This document shows, in pieces, positions 8,100 through 17,869 of a stretch of DNA of 64,000 nucleotides (its first letter is position 1; every line of letters begins with the position of its first letter). Origin of the DNA: Desulfuribacillus alkaliarsenatis (GTDB taxonomy: Bacteria > Bacillota > Bacilli > Desulfuribacillales > Desulfuribacillaceae). The stretch is taken from contig NZ_MIJE01000034.1 in the NCBI RefSeq assembly GCF_001730225.1, positions 62,001 to 126,000 on the forward strand, read 5' to 3'. Made by a program: the position numbers and the translations under genes. The notes under the pieces were generated by a model that was given only the letters and a program-made list of their open reading frames with translations, did no database searches and was not told the DNA's origin.

Positions 8100-10459
8100 T
8101 GCTGTGGCGTAAACTTTTTAGAGATTTATGGTTAAATAAAACGGCTTATATAGCATGCTTGACAGTAATAATAATAGGCCTGATGATGTATGTGTCAATG
8201 GCGATTTGTTATGATAACCTGGAAACAGCTAAGAATCGTTTTTATGAGGAGCAGAATTTTGCCGATGGTTTCGTAAAGGTCCGTGGCATGCCCATAACGC
8301 AGGTGACACAGCTAGAGCGAATTGAAGGTATAGAGCAAGTGCAGGGCCGAATAGTTAAAGACGTTAGGGTTTATGCACCTGATAGGGATGAAAACGTTTA
8401 TCTAAGATTAGTGTCAGTGGATCCGAATAAAGAAGTGGCTATTAACCAAGTACGCATTGTGGACGGAGTACCAATACAGGGAAAAGAAAGAAACATCCTC
8501 GTAGATCCAGCCTTTTTTGAAGCGAATGAGCTACAGTTAGGTTCAGTAGTTTCAGTTATAGCTGAAGGGAGAAAGGTTGATTTATCGATTGCTGGAACGG
8601 CACAGAATCCTGAGTTTGTCTACGCGATGCGCACAGCACAGGATTTATATCCGTCACCTGAGACATTTGGAATCGCCTATCTGCCATTTGATGTACTATC
8701 TAATATGTTTAGTTCGGGTGCTAACGTAAATGACATAGTTTTTACTGTGCGGGAAGGTTTTACCTATCTTGATGTAGAAGAGCAGCTAAGGCCGACGCTG
8801 AGGAGATATGGACTAGAATATATTATTCCTAGGGATAAACAGGTTAGTAATGTTATCTTACAGCAGGAGCTTGAACAGCTAGAGGCTACAGTTGCGACGA
8901 TACCAATTGTCTTCCTTGGAATTGCAGCGATGGTTGTATATATTATGCTGCGGAGAATGGTAGAACAACAACGTGGTCAAATAGGTACGCTTAAATCATT
9001 TGGTTATACGAGTAGGGAAATATTATTTCATTATCTGGCGTATGGTGTAGTGCTAGGAATAGCTGGTGGTCTGTTAGGGGGGCTAGCGGGCATAGCCTTA
9101 GCCTATCCGTTAACTATTTTGTATCAGAGCTTTTTTGCATTACCAGGTTTAGAAAGTGAATTTTCCATTCGTTATTTATTCTTTGGAATATTATTGTCCT
9201 TAGGCTTTAGTGTTATAGCAGCCTACCAAGGGAGTAAAGGGCTTTTGAAGCTACAGCCAGCAGAAGCAATGCGGCCACCAGCGCCGCCAGTAGCCAAGAG
9301 GATTTTCATTGAAAAGATTAAACCGTTGTGGGCGATTTTATCTATTCAAGGGAAGATGGCTACGAGAAATTTATTCCGTAATAAGTTAAGGGCCTTCTTT
9401 ATCCTGATAGGTGTTAGCTTCTCATTTGCGATGATTGCCGTCTCTGGCTATTTTTCTAGTGTTGGTGACTTAATAATAGGGGAGCAGTTTGAGAAGGTGC
9501 AAACCTATGACGCAAAGGTCGTTTTCAGTTCACCATTAGAGAAGAGTCAAGTCGAGAACGAGCTTTGGGGTGCCCAAGGGGTCAAAAATCTAGAAACCAT
9601 ACTAGAAGCACCAGTCTCATTAGAAAAGGAGTGGCGCTCTAAAGACATATTGCTTATGGGCTTGCCAGATGGTGGAGTACTATATAATGTCATAGATGAT
9701 AAAGGGAATAAGGTTGAATTATACAATAATGGAATCTATCTATCGGAGCATTTAGCAAAGGATTTACAAGTAGGTGTAGGAGCTTCATTAGAATTAGATA
9801 GTCCATTTTTAAAAGGTGAACCACTCACCATATATGTGGCAGGAGTAATTAGCCAAAATATTGGTTCAACAGCATATATGCGTTATGAATACTTGACGGA
9901 ACTGTTGGGTCAAGGGAAGATTGTTACATCGGCGCTCTTGAACATAGACCAGGAGCATATTCGGCTATTGAAAGAGCGCTATCAGGAAGCTACTATGGTA
10001 GCTAGTATAGAAGATAAAGAGCAAACTATGAGTCAAATCACAGAGCTTCTTGAAACCTTTAGTTATACTACGTGGATACTTGTGTTGTTTGCAGCAGCTT
10101 GTGGATTTGCAATCATTTACAGCACGAGTATAATATCTCTTTCTGAACGTCAGCGAGAATTAGCATCACTACGAGTGTTGGGTATGTCGTCAAAGGAGGT
10201 ATTTGAAGTTCTAAGTTTTGAACAGTGGACGATATCGCTCTTTGCCATGCTTGCTGGTATACCACTGGCCTATGGTATGGTAACGGGCATTGCTCAGTCG
10301 ATAGATACAGATATAATGGTTATACCTGTTGTGTTTGAACCACACACATTTATGCTAGCGGCCGCTGGCACGGTAGCTTCAATATTAATAGCACAATTGT
10401 CAGTGTATAGAAGAGTTACAAAGTTGTCCTTAGTAGATGTACTAAAAGAACGGGATTAA
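8099..10459 (+). CDS. ABC transporter permease with two FtsX domains
   Basis: A 786-residue membrane protein starting at GTG 8099, which shares its first G with the TAG of the ATPase gene. It has an N-terminal helix (about 14-36), an extracytoplasmic domain, three helices near residues 270-380 (first FtsX core, with GTLKSFGYTSREIL), another helix near 430, a second extracytoplasmic domain and a second FtsX core (about 655-780, with ELASLRVLGMSSKEV). The LysR-free context of ATPase, permease and adaptor fits a MacB-like or YknZ-like efflux pump for peptides, antibiotics or lipids. The duplicated FtsX layout is longer than the single-core MacB of Gram-negatives. Confidence 0.88.
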   Translation: MLWRKLFRDLWLNKTAYIACLTVIIIGLMMYVSMAICYDNLETAKNRFYEEQNFADGFVKVRGMPITQVTQLERIEGIEQVQGRIVKDVRVYAPDRDENVYLRLVSVDPNKEVAINQVRIVDGVPIQGKERNILVDPAFFEANELQLGSVVSVIAEGRKVDLSIAGTAQNPEFVYAMRTAQDLYPSPETFGIAYLPFDVLSNMFSSGANVNDIVFTVREGFTYLDVEEQLRPTLRRYGLEYIIPRDKQVSNVILQQELEQLEATVATIPIVFLGIAAMVVYIMLRRMVEQQRGQIGTLKSFGYTSREILFHYLAYGVVLGIAGGLLGGLAGIALAYPLTILYQSFFALPGLESEFSIRYLFFGILLSLGFSVIAAYQGSKGLLKLQPAEAMRPPAPPVAKRIFIEKIKPLWAILSIQGKMATRNLFRNKLRAFFILIGVSFSFAMIAVSGYFSSVGDLIIGEQFEKVQTYDAKVVFSSPLEKSQVENELWGAQGVKNLETILEAPVSLEKEWRSKDILLMGLPDGGVLYNVIDDKGNKVELYNNGIYLSEHLAKDLQVGVGASLELDSPFLKGEPLTIYVAGVISQNIGSTAYMRYEYLTELLGQGKIVTSALLNIDQEHIRLLKERYQEATMVASIEDKEQTMSQITELLETFSYTTWILVLFAAACGFAIIYSTSIISLSERQRELASLRVLGMSSKEVFEVLSFEQWTISLFAMLAGIPLAYGMVTGIAQSIDTDIMVIPVVFEPHTFMLAAAGTVASILIAQLSVYRRVTKLSLVDVLKERD

Positions 10460-10471
10460 GGGGGCAGGCAG

Positions 10472-11734
10472 ATGAAGAAATTTATAAAATGGACATTTTT
10501 TATAGTGATTTTAGGTCTTGGAGCAGGTTATATGTATTGGCAATCAATACAGCCTTTGGCTGTAGAGACATTAGCAGTTAGTTATCAAGATATTGAACAG
10601 GTGATAGAAGAGGAGGCTGTTGTAGCAGCTATCAGGGAGCAATCCGTGTTTGCATTAGCACAGGGTAAAGTTGAGAATGTCAGCTTCGAAGTTGGTAAGC
10701 CTGTAAAGCAGGGGCAGTTGCTGTTTAGTATAAGTAATCGGGAGCTGGAATTTCAGGTAGCTCAGCTGCGGGCACAGTTGGTTGCCTTAGACGGTCAAGA
10801 GCAGCAGATGTATCCTGAGCTGCGACCAAGTCGTATTCAACAGCAGGAGCTTGCGATTGAGGATGCGCTAATGCGTTATGAAATAGCTAAAGAGGATTAT
10901 GAACGTATTAAGGCCTTATATGAAGCAGGGGCAATTAGCTATGAGGCGTATCAGCAAGCCGATAGAGCAGTAACAACATTAAGGCATGCAGTAATTCAAC
11001 AAGAACAGGCACTTGAAGCACTAAAGGATGAATTCATTCCGTTACCAGGAATTTCTGAACAATTTGCAGGCCAAAGGGAATCAATAGAAGCACAAATCGC
11101 CATGGCAGAATATCTATTATCACAAAGTAGAGTGTACGCACCCTTTAGTGGGGTCGTTAAAGAAAAGCGGATAGAAAACAATATGGTTGTACATCCTGGC
11201 TTCGAGGCAGCAATTTTATTTGCTGACAATCAGTATGAGCTAGAAACCTACATCCTAACTAAAGATATGATTGACATTTATCTAGGAATGCCAGTAACAA
11301 TAATCCAGGAGAGAGCAAGAGGGGATATTGAATTTGTAGGGGAAGTAGTTCGCATAGCACCTGTAGCTGTAGAAACAGTATCAGCACTAGGGCTAAGAGA
11401 ATCAAGGATTAAAGTTACTATTGGGATTGATCAGGAGCAAATCCCAGATACAGTTGAGCTAAGACCTGGCTATCGGTTTGATGTGAAGTTTGTAACCCAT
11501 CGGGAAGAAAACCGCATCGTACTACCAAAAACATCGTTATTTAAATATCAAGGTACAGATGCTATTTGGGTTATTAATAATGATATTGCTGAGATAAAAA
11601 AGGTGAATACTGGGTTTGAAACATCTGATCGTGTAGTTATTGAAACGGGCCTGGTTTCAGGGGATAGAATCATCCGAAACCCGAGGTTTGATAATCTCAG
11701 AGAAGGTATAGAGGTTGTGGAGAAAGAAAATTAG
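10472..11734 (+). CDS. HlyD/MacA-type efflux adaptor
   Basis: A 420-residue adaptor protein with an N-terminal membrane anchor (residues 5-24), a lipoyl/barrel-sandwich half (VFALAQGKVENVSFEVGKPVKQGQLLF), a long helical hairpin at about 85-200 with many Gln and Glu, the second lipoyl half (SRVYAPFSGVVKEKRIENN) and beta-barrel segments. RBS AAGGGGGCAG precedes ATG 10472, 12 bases after the permease stop. It should connect the permease to the cell-envelope exterior, as YknX does in Bacillus. Confidence 0.88.
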   Translation: MKKFIKWTFFIVILGLGAGYMYWQSIQPLAVETLAVSYQDIEQVIEEEAVVAAIREQSVFALAQGKVENVSFEVGKPVKQGQLLFSISNRELEFQVAQLRAQLVALDGQEQQMYPELRPSRIQQQELAIEDALMRYEIAKEDYERIKALYEAGAISYEAYQQADRAVTTLRHAVIQQEQALEALKDEFIPLPGISEQFAGQRESIEAQIAMAEYLLSQSRVYAPFSGVVKEKRIENNMVVHPGFEAAILFADNQYELETYILTKDMIDIYLGMPVTIIQERARGDIEFVGEVVRIAPVAVETVSALGLRESRIKVTIGIDQEQIPDTVELRPGYRFDVKFVTHREENRIVLPKTSLFKYQGTDAIWVINNDIAEIKKVNTGFETSDRVVIETGLVSGDRIIRNPRFDNLREGIEVVEKEN

Positions 11735-11752
11735 TATCGGTTTCATAATAAT

Positions 11753-11782
11753 TTGATATAATTACTAGAAATAATTTATAAT
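11753..11782 (+). promoter_or_regulatory. Probable sigma-A promoter of the hemerythrin chemoreceptor
   Basis: TTGATA (11753-11758) and TATAAT (11777-11782) are separated by 18 bases, 45 bases before the ATG of the chemoreceptor. Confidence 0.45.
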
Positions 11783-11827
11783 GTATAATAGATTTGACAA
11801 TACGAGAATGGTTTCGGGGGTTTGCTT

Positions 11828-13465
11828 ATGAACTATAAAAACAAGTTAATTGTTATAAACGTATTACTTGCGGCACTAGTATTAATTGGTTTTAGCATGA
11901 CTATACCAGGTCCTATTGCAATAGTAGGTGTAATATTAACGATATTTTTGGTTGCTGCAGCGGCAGTTATTATTACTACTGAAATAAGTAAGCCTATGAA
12001 AAATATCATAATTGCACAAAAAAGCTTAGCTGCTGGGGACTACTCGATTGAGCCATTAACAGTTTCTGGGGAAGGTCAATTTAAAGAAATGGCTGAATTG
12101 ACTAACGATATAATAGGAAAACAAAGAGATATGATAATGGAGATTACTAGTGCTACCCAGCAGGTAAAGGCATCTAGTCAAGAATTAGTACACTCTGGCA
12201 GAAGTGTAGGGGATAATGCCCGTACCGTAGGTGATGCAATTGAACATGTAGCATCTGGAGCCGTCGAATTATCAGAGCAGATAAACGACGCTGCAATAAC
12301 TATCGATAGTCTAATAGAGGAAATACAAAAGGTAAGTAATAAATCAGGACAGATGTCGGACATCGGAAGAATAGTAACTAATAACATCACAGCAGGTAAC
12401 AACTCAATTGGTAAAGCGATTGAACAAATGGAAACGATAAAACTAAGAGTAGGAAACTCTGCTAGCTCTATTAAAACCCTCGAGGACAAGTCAACCGAGG
12501 TAGGCGACATAGTAACTATTATCAATGGCATAGCTGAACAAACGAATCTACTAGCATTAAATGCTTCCATTGAGGCAGCGAGAGCTGGTGAACATGGTCG
12601 GGGATTCGCTGTAGTTGCAGAAGAAGTGCGAAAGCTAGCTGAAGGCTCCGCAGATGCAACAGATAAAATTACAGACTTAATTGAAGAGATACGTAATGAA
12701 ATCATGCAGGCTGTTAAGACTATGGAAGAGGGAATGGATCAAATACGTCAGGGCTCAGGGGCAATACAGGAGACAGGTAAGGTTTTTGATTCTATCAGTA
12801 ATGAGACTACAAACCTATTAACATACGTACAAGATGTAAGTGAGAGTTCTATTAAAATGGCGTCTAGCAGTGACAGTGTAAATCAGACGATTGCAGACAT
12901 AGCCAGTGTTAGTGAGATTTTCTCAGCACATTCAGAAGAGGTGGCGGCTGCAAGCTCTGAGCAAGCACATGCCACTGATACAATACTAAAGGGCGCAAAT
13001 CACTTAGCGTCTATGGCTGATAAGCTATCGAAAGCGGTTTCTAGTTTTAATATAGAATTATGTCTTGCGTGGAATCCAGCTCTTTCTGTAGGTCATGATT
13101 TAATTGATGAGCAACACCAGGAGCTTATTCGTCAAATCAATCAGCTATTAGAGGCCTGTAATCAAGGGAAAGGAAAAGCTACTGTTAATGAGATTGTTGC
13201 TTTTCTAGAAGATTATGTAGTTAACCACTTTGGTATGGAAGAAGAGCAAATGCAGAAGTATAACTACCCAGAATACGATAAGCATAAAGCACAACATACT
13301 AAATTCATTGAAATATTTACTGAACTAAAGCAAGAAATGCAGCAGGACGGTGTGGGACCGCATACGGCAATTAAAATAAATCAAATTGTAGTAGACTGGC
13401 TAGTGCAGCACATAACTAAGGTCGATAAAGCACTGGGAGCTTATCTGCAGCAAGTGAAAAAATAG
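11828..13465 (+). CDS. Methyl-accepting chemotaxis protein with C-terminal hemerythrin
   Basis: A 545-residue chemoreceptor. Two hydrophobic helices (residues about 8-30 and 33-52) are joined by only a few residues, so it has essentially no external sensing domain. A HAMP-like stretch follows, then the signalling domain with the hairpin tip [21 protein letters not shown]. Residues 415-545 form a bacteriohemerythrin with the diiron ligands in [26 protein letters not shown] and HITKVDKAL. The sensor is therefore cytoplasmic and C-terminal, probably for oxygen or redox. The TTG at 11822 is rejected for ATG 11828, which is 8 bases after CGGGGG. Confidence 0.92.
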   Translation: MNYKNKLIVINVLLAALVLIGFSMTIPGPIAIVGVILTIFLVAAAAVIITTEISKPMKNIIIAQKSLAAGDYSIEPLTVSGEGQFKEMAELTNDIIGKQRDMIMEITSATQQVKASSQELVHSGRSVGDNARTVGDAIEHVASGAVELSEQINDAAITIDSLIEEIQKVSNKSGQMSDIGRIVTNNITAGNNSIGKAIEQMETIKLRVGNSASSIKTLEDKSTEVGDIVTIINGIAEQTNLLALNASIEAARAGEHGRGFAVVAEEVRKLAEGSADATDKITDLIEEIRNEIMQAVKTMEEGMDQIRQGSGAIQETGKVFDSISNETTNLLTYVQDVSESSIKMASSSDSVNQTIADIASVSEIFSAHSEEVAAASSEQAHATDTILKGANHLASMADKLSKAVSSFNIELCLAWNPALSVGHDLIDEQHQELIRQINQLLEACNQGKGKATVNEIVAFLEDYVVNHFGMEEEQMQKYNYPEYDKHKAQHTKFIEIFTELKQEMQQDGVGPHTAIKINQIVVDWLVQHITKVDKALGAYLQQVKK

Positions 13466-13481
13466 AATAGAATATGAAGAT

Positions 13482-13532
13482 CACCGAAAAACCCCGATTA
13501 TAAAAATTATACATCGGGGTTTTTCGGTGAAA
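13482..13532 (+). terminator. Long terminator after the chemoreceptor
   Basis: A perfect 17-bp inverted repeat (13482-13498 with 13513-13529) includes A and T runs on either side, with a 14-base loop. The T run lies inside the stem and a further U tract is lacking, so it resembles a bidirectional or attenuator-like hairpin; it most likely ends the receptor transcript. Confidence 0.7.
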
Positions 13533-13591
13533 AGCAGTAGAAACAATTGACTGAAACGATAATTTTGAGTAAAATATGAAGAAACAAGAAG

Positions 13592-13606
13592 TGATAATGA
13601 TTATCG
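13592..13606. promoter_or_regulatory. Fur box before the FeoB-associated peptide gene
   Basis: TGATAATGATTATCG matches the 7-1-7 Fur consensus TGATAATNATTATCA at 14 of 15 positions. It lies 38 bases before the ATG at 13644, so iron-dependent repression of that gene is expected. Confidence 0.8.
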
Positions 13607-13643
13607 ACTGTTGACTGATGAAATATAGTTAGGGTGAGAAAAT

Positions 13644-13811
13644 ATGCTTTCAGGAAATGTAATTGCTTTAGCGATTATAGCTTCAATTTTGGGCTATGCT
13701 GTATATAGGACTTATAGTAATTTAAGAAAAATTACACTAAAAGAAGATGAATCAAGCCGTTGTACTGGATGTAGCTCTACAAGCTGCGAATCAAATAATA
13801 ACAATGTCTAG
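13644..13811 (+). CDS. FeoB-associated Cys-rich membrane protein
   Basis: A 55-residue peptide with one N-terminal helix (LSGNVIALAIIASILGYAVY) and a Cys-rich tail CTGCSSTSC, the layout of the FeoB-associated Cys-rich membrane protein family. ATG 13644 follows AGGGTGAG. A nearly perfect Fur box sits just upstream. It is a solo gene here: no feoA or feoB is in the window. In other Bacillota such peptides follow feoB; the role is unknown but linked to ferrous iron. Confidence 0.8.
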   Translation: MLSGNVIALAIIASILGYAVYRTYSNLRKITLKEDESSRCTGCSSTSCESNNNNV

Positions 13812-13815
13812 TGCA

Positions 13816-14382
13816 TTATTCTATGCTAATAACCTCTTCAAGGGTTTTTCGACTGGAAATGATTTCACGTTTTTGTAAATCCGTTGACAATAGTGACGGG
13901 TCGCCGTGCTTACCTAAAGCAACAATAGCCTGAACTTGATAATCCTCTGTTAAGTGTAATTCCCTAGCTGCGATATCTTTTTTAAAGCCGCCCATGGCGT
14001 GGGTAATATATCCACGTTTATAAGCTTCCATGGTTAGATAACCCCAAGCTGTACCAGCATCAAATCCGTTCCAACGATTTGGCTTATTGTTATGACTGAA
14101 AGTTAGTTTAGATACAATAGCAATTAAAATAGGTGCGTTTTTAGCCCACACCTGATTTGATTCTGTCAGAAAGCTAAGAAATTGTGCCCGTTTACTATCG
14201 GAACGAGCTACGTAAAATCTCCATGGCTGTTCATTGAAGCATGAAGGCGCCCAATGGGCTGCTTCTAATATTGCTAACAGGTCGTTATCATCAACAGCAT
14301 TATTGCTAAATGCCCTCGGTGACCAGCGTTCTAAGAAAAAACTATCTACATTATACTTTGAAAATCTCTCTGTGCCACTCAT
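13816..14382 (-). CDS. Nitroreductase family FMN oxidoreductase
   Basis: A 188-residue nitroreductase with the flavin-contact patterns RWSPRAFSNNAVDD, AAHWAPSCFNEQPWRFYV, and GTAWGYLTMEAYKRGYITHAMGGF. RBS AGGAGGG is well spaced from the ATG at 14382. It uses NAD(P)H to reduce nitro, quinone or similar electrophiles. Its stop lies only 4 bases from the stop of the FeoB-associated peptide on the opposite strand. Confidence 0.88.
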   Translation of the reverse strand: MSGTERFSKYNVDSFFLERWSPRAFSNNAVDDNDLLAILEAAHWAPSCFNEQPWRFYVARSDSKRAQFLSFLTESNQVWAKNAPILIAIVSKLTFSHNNKPNRWNGFDAGTAWGYLTMEAYKRGYITHAMGGFKKDIAARELHLTEDYQVQAIVALGKHGDPSLLSTDLQKREIISSRKTLEEVISIE

Positions 14383-14505
14383 ACTAACCCTCCTAAAATC
14401 CAGTTAATTAAATTCCTAGAAATACTATTCCTGCAGATGGCGAAGTTTGATATAATCTATTTTAGTACATGTGGGTTGGAATTTAAAGCAAAGGTTGGTA
14501 TTGTT

Positions 14506-14904
14506 ATGCTGGAGAAATATTGCGAAATGTGCAAAAACCCATTTTTTGCCGACGCAAATCAAACTATTTGCGGTGCTTGTAAAGAGAAGGATAAAGAGCA
14601 AAAATATTTAGAGCAAGTATTGAAATATCTAAAGGAACATCCGAAGTCTCCAGTCGCAGTTGTAATTAATGAGACAGGGATACCTTATGATATGCTGAAG
14701 AAGTTTATCAAAGAGAAAAGAGTAGATTTAGTACTAGATCAACAATATGAAGAGCAGATGAAACGGGAAAAGCAGCGTCTTTACAATGAATTAGCTAACG
14801 CCAAAGATTCATTAGTGGGTCAAAACAAATTGAATACAGAAAAGAAAAAAGGTAAGGACAACCTAAGTTATCAAACAATTATGAAAGATCGCCGCACGCT
14901 TTAA
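14506..14904 (+). CDS. Small zinc-ribbon protein, YvyF-like
   Basis: A 132-residue protein with an N-terminal zinc ribbon (CEMCKNPFF ... CGACKEKD) followed by a helical region (VLKYLKEHPKSPVAVVINETGIPYDMLKKFIKEKRV) and a lysine-rich tail. The order zinc knuckle plus winged-helix-like segment resembles the YvyF/TIGR03826 'flagellar operon protein' family, but no flagellar gene is nearby. The frame opens at 14437, but the first 23 residues are unrelated and ATG 14506 gives a normal zinc-ribbon start, preceded by AAAGGTTGG at a slightly long distance. Confidence 0.6.
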   Translation: MLEKYCEMCKNPFFADANQTICGACKEKDKEQKYLEQVLKYLKEHPKSPVAVVINETGIPYDMLKKFIKEKRVDLVLDQQYEEQMKREKQRLYNELANAKDSLVGQNKLNTEKKKGKDNLSYQTIMKDRRTL

Positions 14905-14917
14905 GTGTGGTTTTTTT
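14892..14917 (+). terminator. Terminator overlapping the end of the zinc-ribbon gene
   Basis: CCGCAC (14892-14897) pairs with GTGTGG (14905-14910), followed by seven T residues. The left arm lies in the last codons of the gene. Confidence 0.75.
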
Positions 14918-14950
14918 ATACCATTTTAAGTTTATTTGTTTGTCTTATAT

Positions 14951-14982
14951 AAACTTATAGTGTAAAATTACACTATAAGTTT
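14951..14982. promoter_or_regulatory. 32-bp perfect palindrome before the XRE regulator
   Basis: Two 15-base arms (14951-14965 and 14968-14982) are perfectly complementary with a 2-base centre AA. It lies 34 bases before the ATG of the HTH gene and has no T run, so it looks like an operator, probably for autoregulation, more than a terminator. Confidence 0.6.
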
Positions 14983-15015
14983 AATGATGATAAATATTGT
15001 GTAAAGGTGGCCTAA

Positions 15016-15486
15016 ATGATGAATAAAGAGCATGTTATAGAACTACTTTCAAATAAAATTAAATTAATAAGAACGGAAAAGGGCTATACCCAAGATAGAA
15101 TGGCAGAAGTTTTAGGAATGTCAAAAAAAACCTTAGTGCAAATAGAGAAACAAAGATTGCTAGCTAGCTGGGCACACATTGTTACGTTGGTTACTTTGTT
15201 TAGAAATAGCGAAGTACTAGAGTCTGTGCTTGGAGATTCTCCAATAGAGGTTATCGAGACAATAGCCCATGAGCAACTGGATAACCCTAAAGAAAAAACC
15301 TTAGGAGGTAGGGTTTGGTGGAAGGAAATAGATTTTAAGGGAGATTTCCGCTTGCAACAAAATGTTATCAGCCAGCATTATAGAATTTTAGATAATAAGG
15401 ATAGACGCTGGTATAGTAGTTTTGATAAGCAAGATGCGTTGGTACGTTTACAAGAATTACATGTAAAACACTGTGCTATTAAATGA
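15016..15486 (+). CDS. XRE-family helix-turn-helix regulator
   Basis: A 156-residue protein with an N-terminal XRE helix-turn-helix (residues 8-62; IRTEKGYTQDRMAEVLGMSKKTLVQIEKQR) and a C-terminal domain of unknown function (GRVWWKEIDFKGDFRLQQN). Two adjacent ATGs (15016, 15019) follow AAAGGTGG. The 32-bp palindrome just upstream is a likely own-operator. The next gene downstream is a large membrane protein 80 bases away, a possible target. Confidence 0.8.
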   Translation: MMNKEHVIELLSNKIKLIRTEKGYTQDRMAEVLGMSKKTLVQIEKQRLLASWAHIVTLVTLFRNSEVLESVLGDSPIEVIETIAHEQLDNPKEKTLGGRVWWKEIDFKGDFRLQQNVISQHYRILDNKDRRWYSSFDKQDALVRLQELHVKHCAIK

Positions 15487-15566
15487 AAAATTATAATAAT
15501 TACATAAATTCGCTGTAACTATGACATCAGGGATTACGTCAATTAATTATGGGGGGAGGTAGTTCT

Positions 15567-17825
15567 ATGAAAGTGAAGCTAATCCAGCTAGCATATATAC
15601 TTGGTATAGCTCTTATATTAGCAGGTTTAATCTATTTCTTTGCGGCAAACTGGCAAGGATTCACAAAGGCTACTAAATTAGTGTTGAGTGTCGGAGTAAT
15701 GCTGTTGTTTTATGGTTTATCGTATGGATTTTATAAATTGTTTTCAGAGCACCAGTTTTTAAGCAGGCTGTTATTGTTTGCTGGCTGTGTTGCTTTTGGT
15801 ATAAGCATAGCATTAGTAGGTCAAATCTATAATTCTCATGCTAATAGCTATATAGTTTTCTTAACCTGGTTTATCGTAGCATTGCTGTTATCAATTGTAA
15901 CACGCTATCAACCGTTGTATGTTTTGAGCTATACTTTAGCAATGTTAACATTTTGGTCTTACTTTTTCCCTGAGGGAAGCTTATCAGCATTTGATGATAG
16001 CTATATCTTTCTAGCTATATCATTAATGATTGTCATAAATATTCTCATATTTTTAGCTACAGAAAAGAAGCTACTAGTGTCACAGCACATTAAATTACTA
16101 AGCTATATGCTAGGACATGCGTTGGCGTTATTGTTTAGTATGAGATTTTTCCTGGAGACATATTTCTTTTTGACGAATAGTCTGTACGTGCTTCTGTTAG
16201 CGGCATGCTTTTACTATTTCTTTACTATAGCACAACAAAAAACCTACATAACGGTAACTGGTATAGCAGCTACAGCATATGCAATAATCAAATATATTGA
16301 GCTCTTGTCCGTACATTTTGGCCCACCAGTGTTTATAGCTACAATAGTTTTAGCTGGTGCTATAGTTTACATTAATGTCTTAATAGTAAAGCGCTTAAAA
16401 GCTAAAGTGATTTCGACTTCCTATAGCAGCTCGAAGAATGTCATAACAATAATGCTAACGATAGTTGCTTCAATCGTAGCTACGGTATCTTTAATGCTCC
16501 TAATATCAGATACGATTGGTAATTTTCAGCGAATAGCTTTAGTTTTCTTCTTTTTAGGTTTGATTGGCTTTTTGTTGACGGGTCTTTTAATTAACAAGAG
16601 AAATGAAATCATCGGTGGCACGCTGATGTGTATCGGTTACCTAATGAGCTCCATAGCTTTGTTAGAAATAGCTGATATATTTTTTGCAATCTGGCTTGTT
16701 CTAGTTTTTGTAGGCTTAATTACTATTTCTAGCAACGGTATCAGAATGCTACTTTATATACTTGTGCATATCGCACTGACGATTAAATTATATGCAGATT
16801 TATTTAGGGAATTTGATCTTGTGTTCATAAGTATTATAGTAATCAATTTAGTCGCTATCCTGATAACGAAATCTAGATTGGTGATGAAAAATAGCAATTC
16901 ACAGTCCTTAACTGAAAGCATTAAAAGCTCAGTTTATAGGAATAGTTTCTTTTATGTGTTGTTGTTTTTCTTTATGCTGACCTTTGTCGATACTAGTGGG
17001 CAACTAATGGGCCTTAATCTTATCTATAATATATTGTTCTTTATACTGATTACAGCGCTGTTGTTTTGGGCAAAAAATAAAGACGAAGTTTACGAGTTTA
17101 GAATATCCCTAGGATTTTGGTTTGCATTTTTATTTTATAAATATTATGACCTAATATGGCAGTTGCTGCATAAATCGATTGCTATGATAGTCTTAGGGGT
17201 TATAGTAGTTGTAGCTGTTAACTGGATAGAGCGTAAATACTCCTTAAAAGCAGAAACTCCAGATACTGATAATCCCAATACTGATGCCTCAGATGGTAAA
17301 TCGCAAGTAATGATTTGGTCAGGAGTGAATAAGAAACTAATTATTAGCCTGATTATTTTGCAGCTACTCTTTTTAGGAGTTCAAATTGCTGTCAGTGAGC
17401 ATGCCTTAGCAAATGGGCAACAGATTAAATTGCAATTAGAGCCGGTAGACCCCCGTTCGCTGATGCAGGGAGATTATGTAATCCTTAACTACACAATATC
17501 TCAGCCCACAGCCGAACGTGAAAGGCAATGGGAGCGAGAGCAACAATGGGATAAAGATTTCCGGCATGGTCAGCGCCTGCGAATAGTGCTTGCTCCTGAT
17601 GAAGATGGCGTACATCAATATAAAGAACTTTATGCAGGGCAACAGCTTGCAGTAGATGAAGTAGTTATAAATGGAACATATCGAGGCTGGCGAGTACTTT
17701 ATGGCATTGAAACATATTTTGTGCCAGAGGGTACAGGGTTAGAGGTAGAGCGGGCGGCCAATTATGCCTATGTGAGAATTTCGAGTAGGGGAAATGCAAT
17801 TATAGAGCGGCTATCGGAAGACTAG
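15567..17825 (+). CDS. DUF2157 / GDYXXLXY-domain polytopic membrane protein
   Basis: A 752-residue membrane protein with about 16-18 hydrophobic helices. The N-terminus is DUF2157-like (LAYILGIALILAGLIYFFAANWQGF), and the last 180 residues form a GDYXXLXY domain with the signature DPRSLMQGDYVILNY after a final helix (KLIISLIILQLLFLGVQIAV). GDYXXLXY domains are typically external and of unknown function. ATG 15567 lies 9 bases after GGGGGGAGG; the 15549 start would put the RBS inside the gene. Confidence 0.82.
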   Translation: MKVKLIQLAYILGIALILAGLIYFFAANWQGFTKATKLVLSVGVMLLFYGLSYGFYKLFSEHQFLSRLLLFAGCVAFGISIALVGQIYNSHANSYIVFLTWFIVALLLSIVTRYQPLYVLSYTLAMLTFWSYFFPEGSLSAFDDSYIFLAISLMIVINILIFLATEKKLLVSQHIKLLSYMLGHALALLFSMRFFLETYFFLTNSLYVLLLAACFYYFFTIAQQKTYITVTGIAATAYAIIKYIELLSVHFGPPVFIATIVLAGAIVYINVLIVKRLKAKVISTSYSSSKNVITIMLTIVASIVATVSLMLLISDTIGNFQRIALVFFFLGLIGFLLTGLLINKRNEIIGGTLMCIGYLMSSIALLEIADIFFAIWLVLVFVGLITISSNGIRMLLYILVHIALTIKLYADLFREFDLVFISIIVINLVAILITKSRLVMKNSNSQSLTESIKSSVYRNSFFYVLLFFFMLTFVDTSGQLMGLNLIYNILFFILITALLFWAKNKDEVYEFRISLGFWFAFLFYKYYDLIWQLLHKSIAMIVLGVIVVVAVNWIERKYSLKAETPDTDNPNTDASDGKSQVMIWSGVNKKLIISLIILQLLFLGVQIAVSEHALANGQQIKLQLEPVDPRSLMQGDYVILNYTISQPTAERERQWEREQQWDKDFRHGQRLRIVLAPDEDGVHQYKELYAGQQLAVDEVVINGTYRGWRVLYGIETYFVPEGTGLEVERAANYAYVRISSRGNAIIERLSED

Positions 17826-17869
17826 TAGTTAGACATCGGACAAATTGGAAAGTGAAAGGGTGTGTGGGT

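Noticed and set aside
13482-13529. Long inverted repeat as a transposon end
   Set aside because: It is a single hairpin after a stop codon with a short loop, consistent with termination; no transposase is near.
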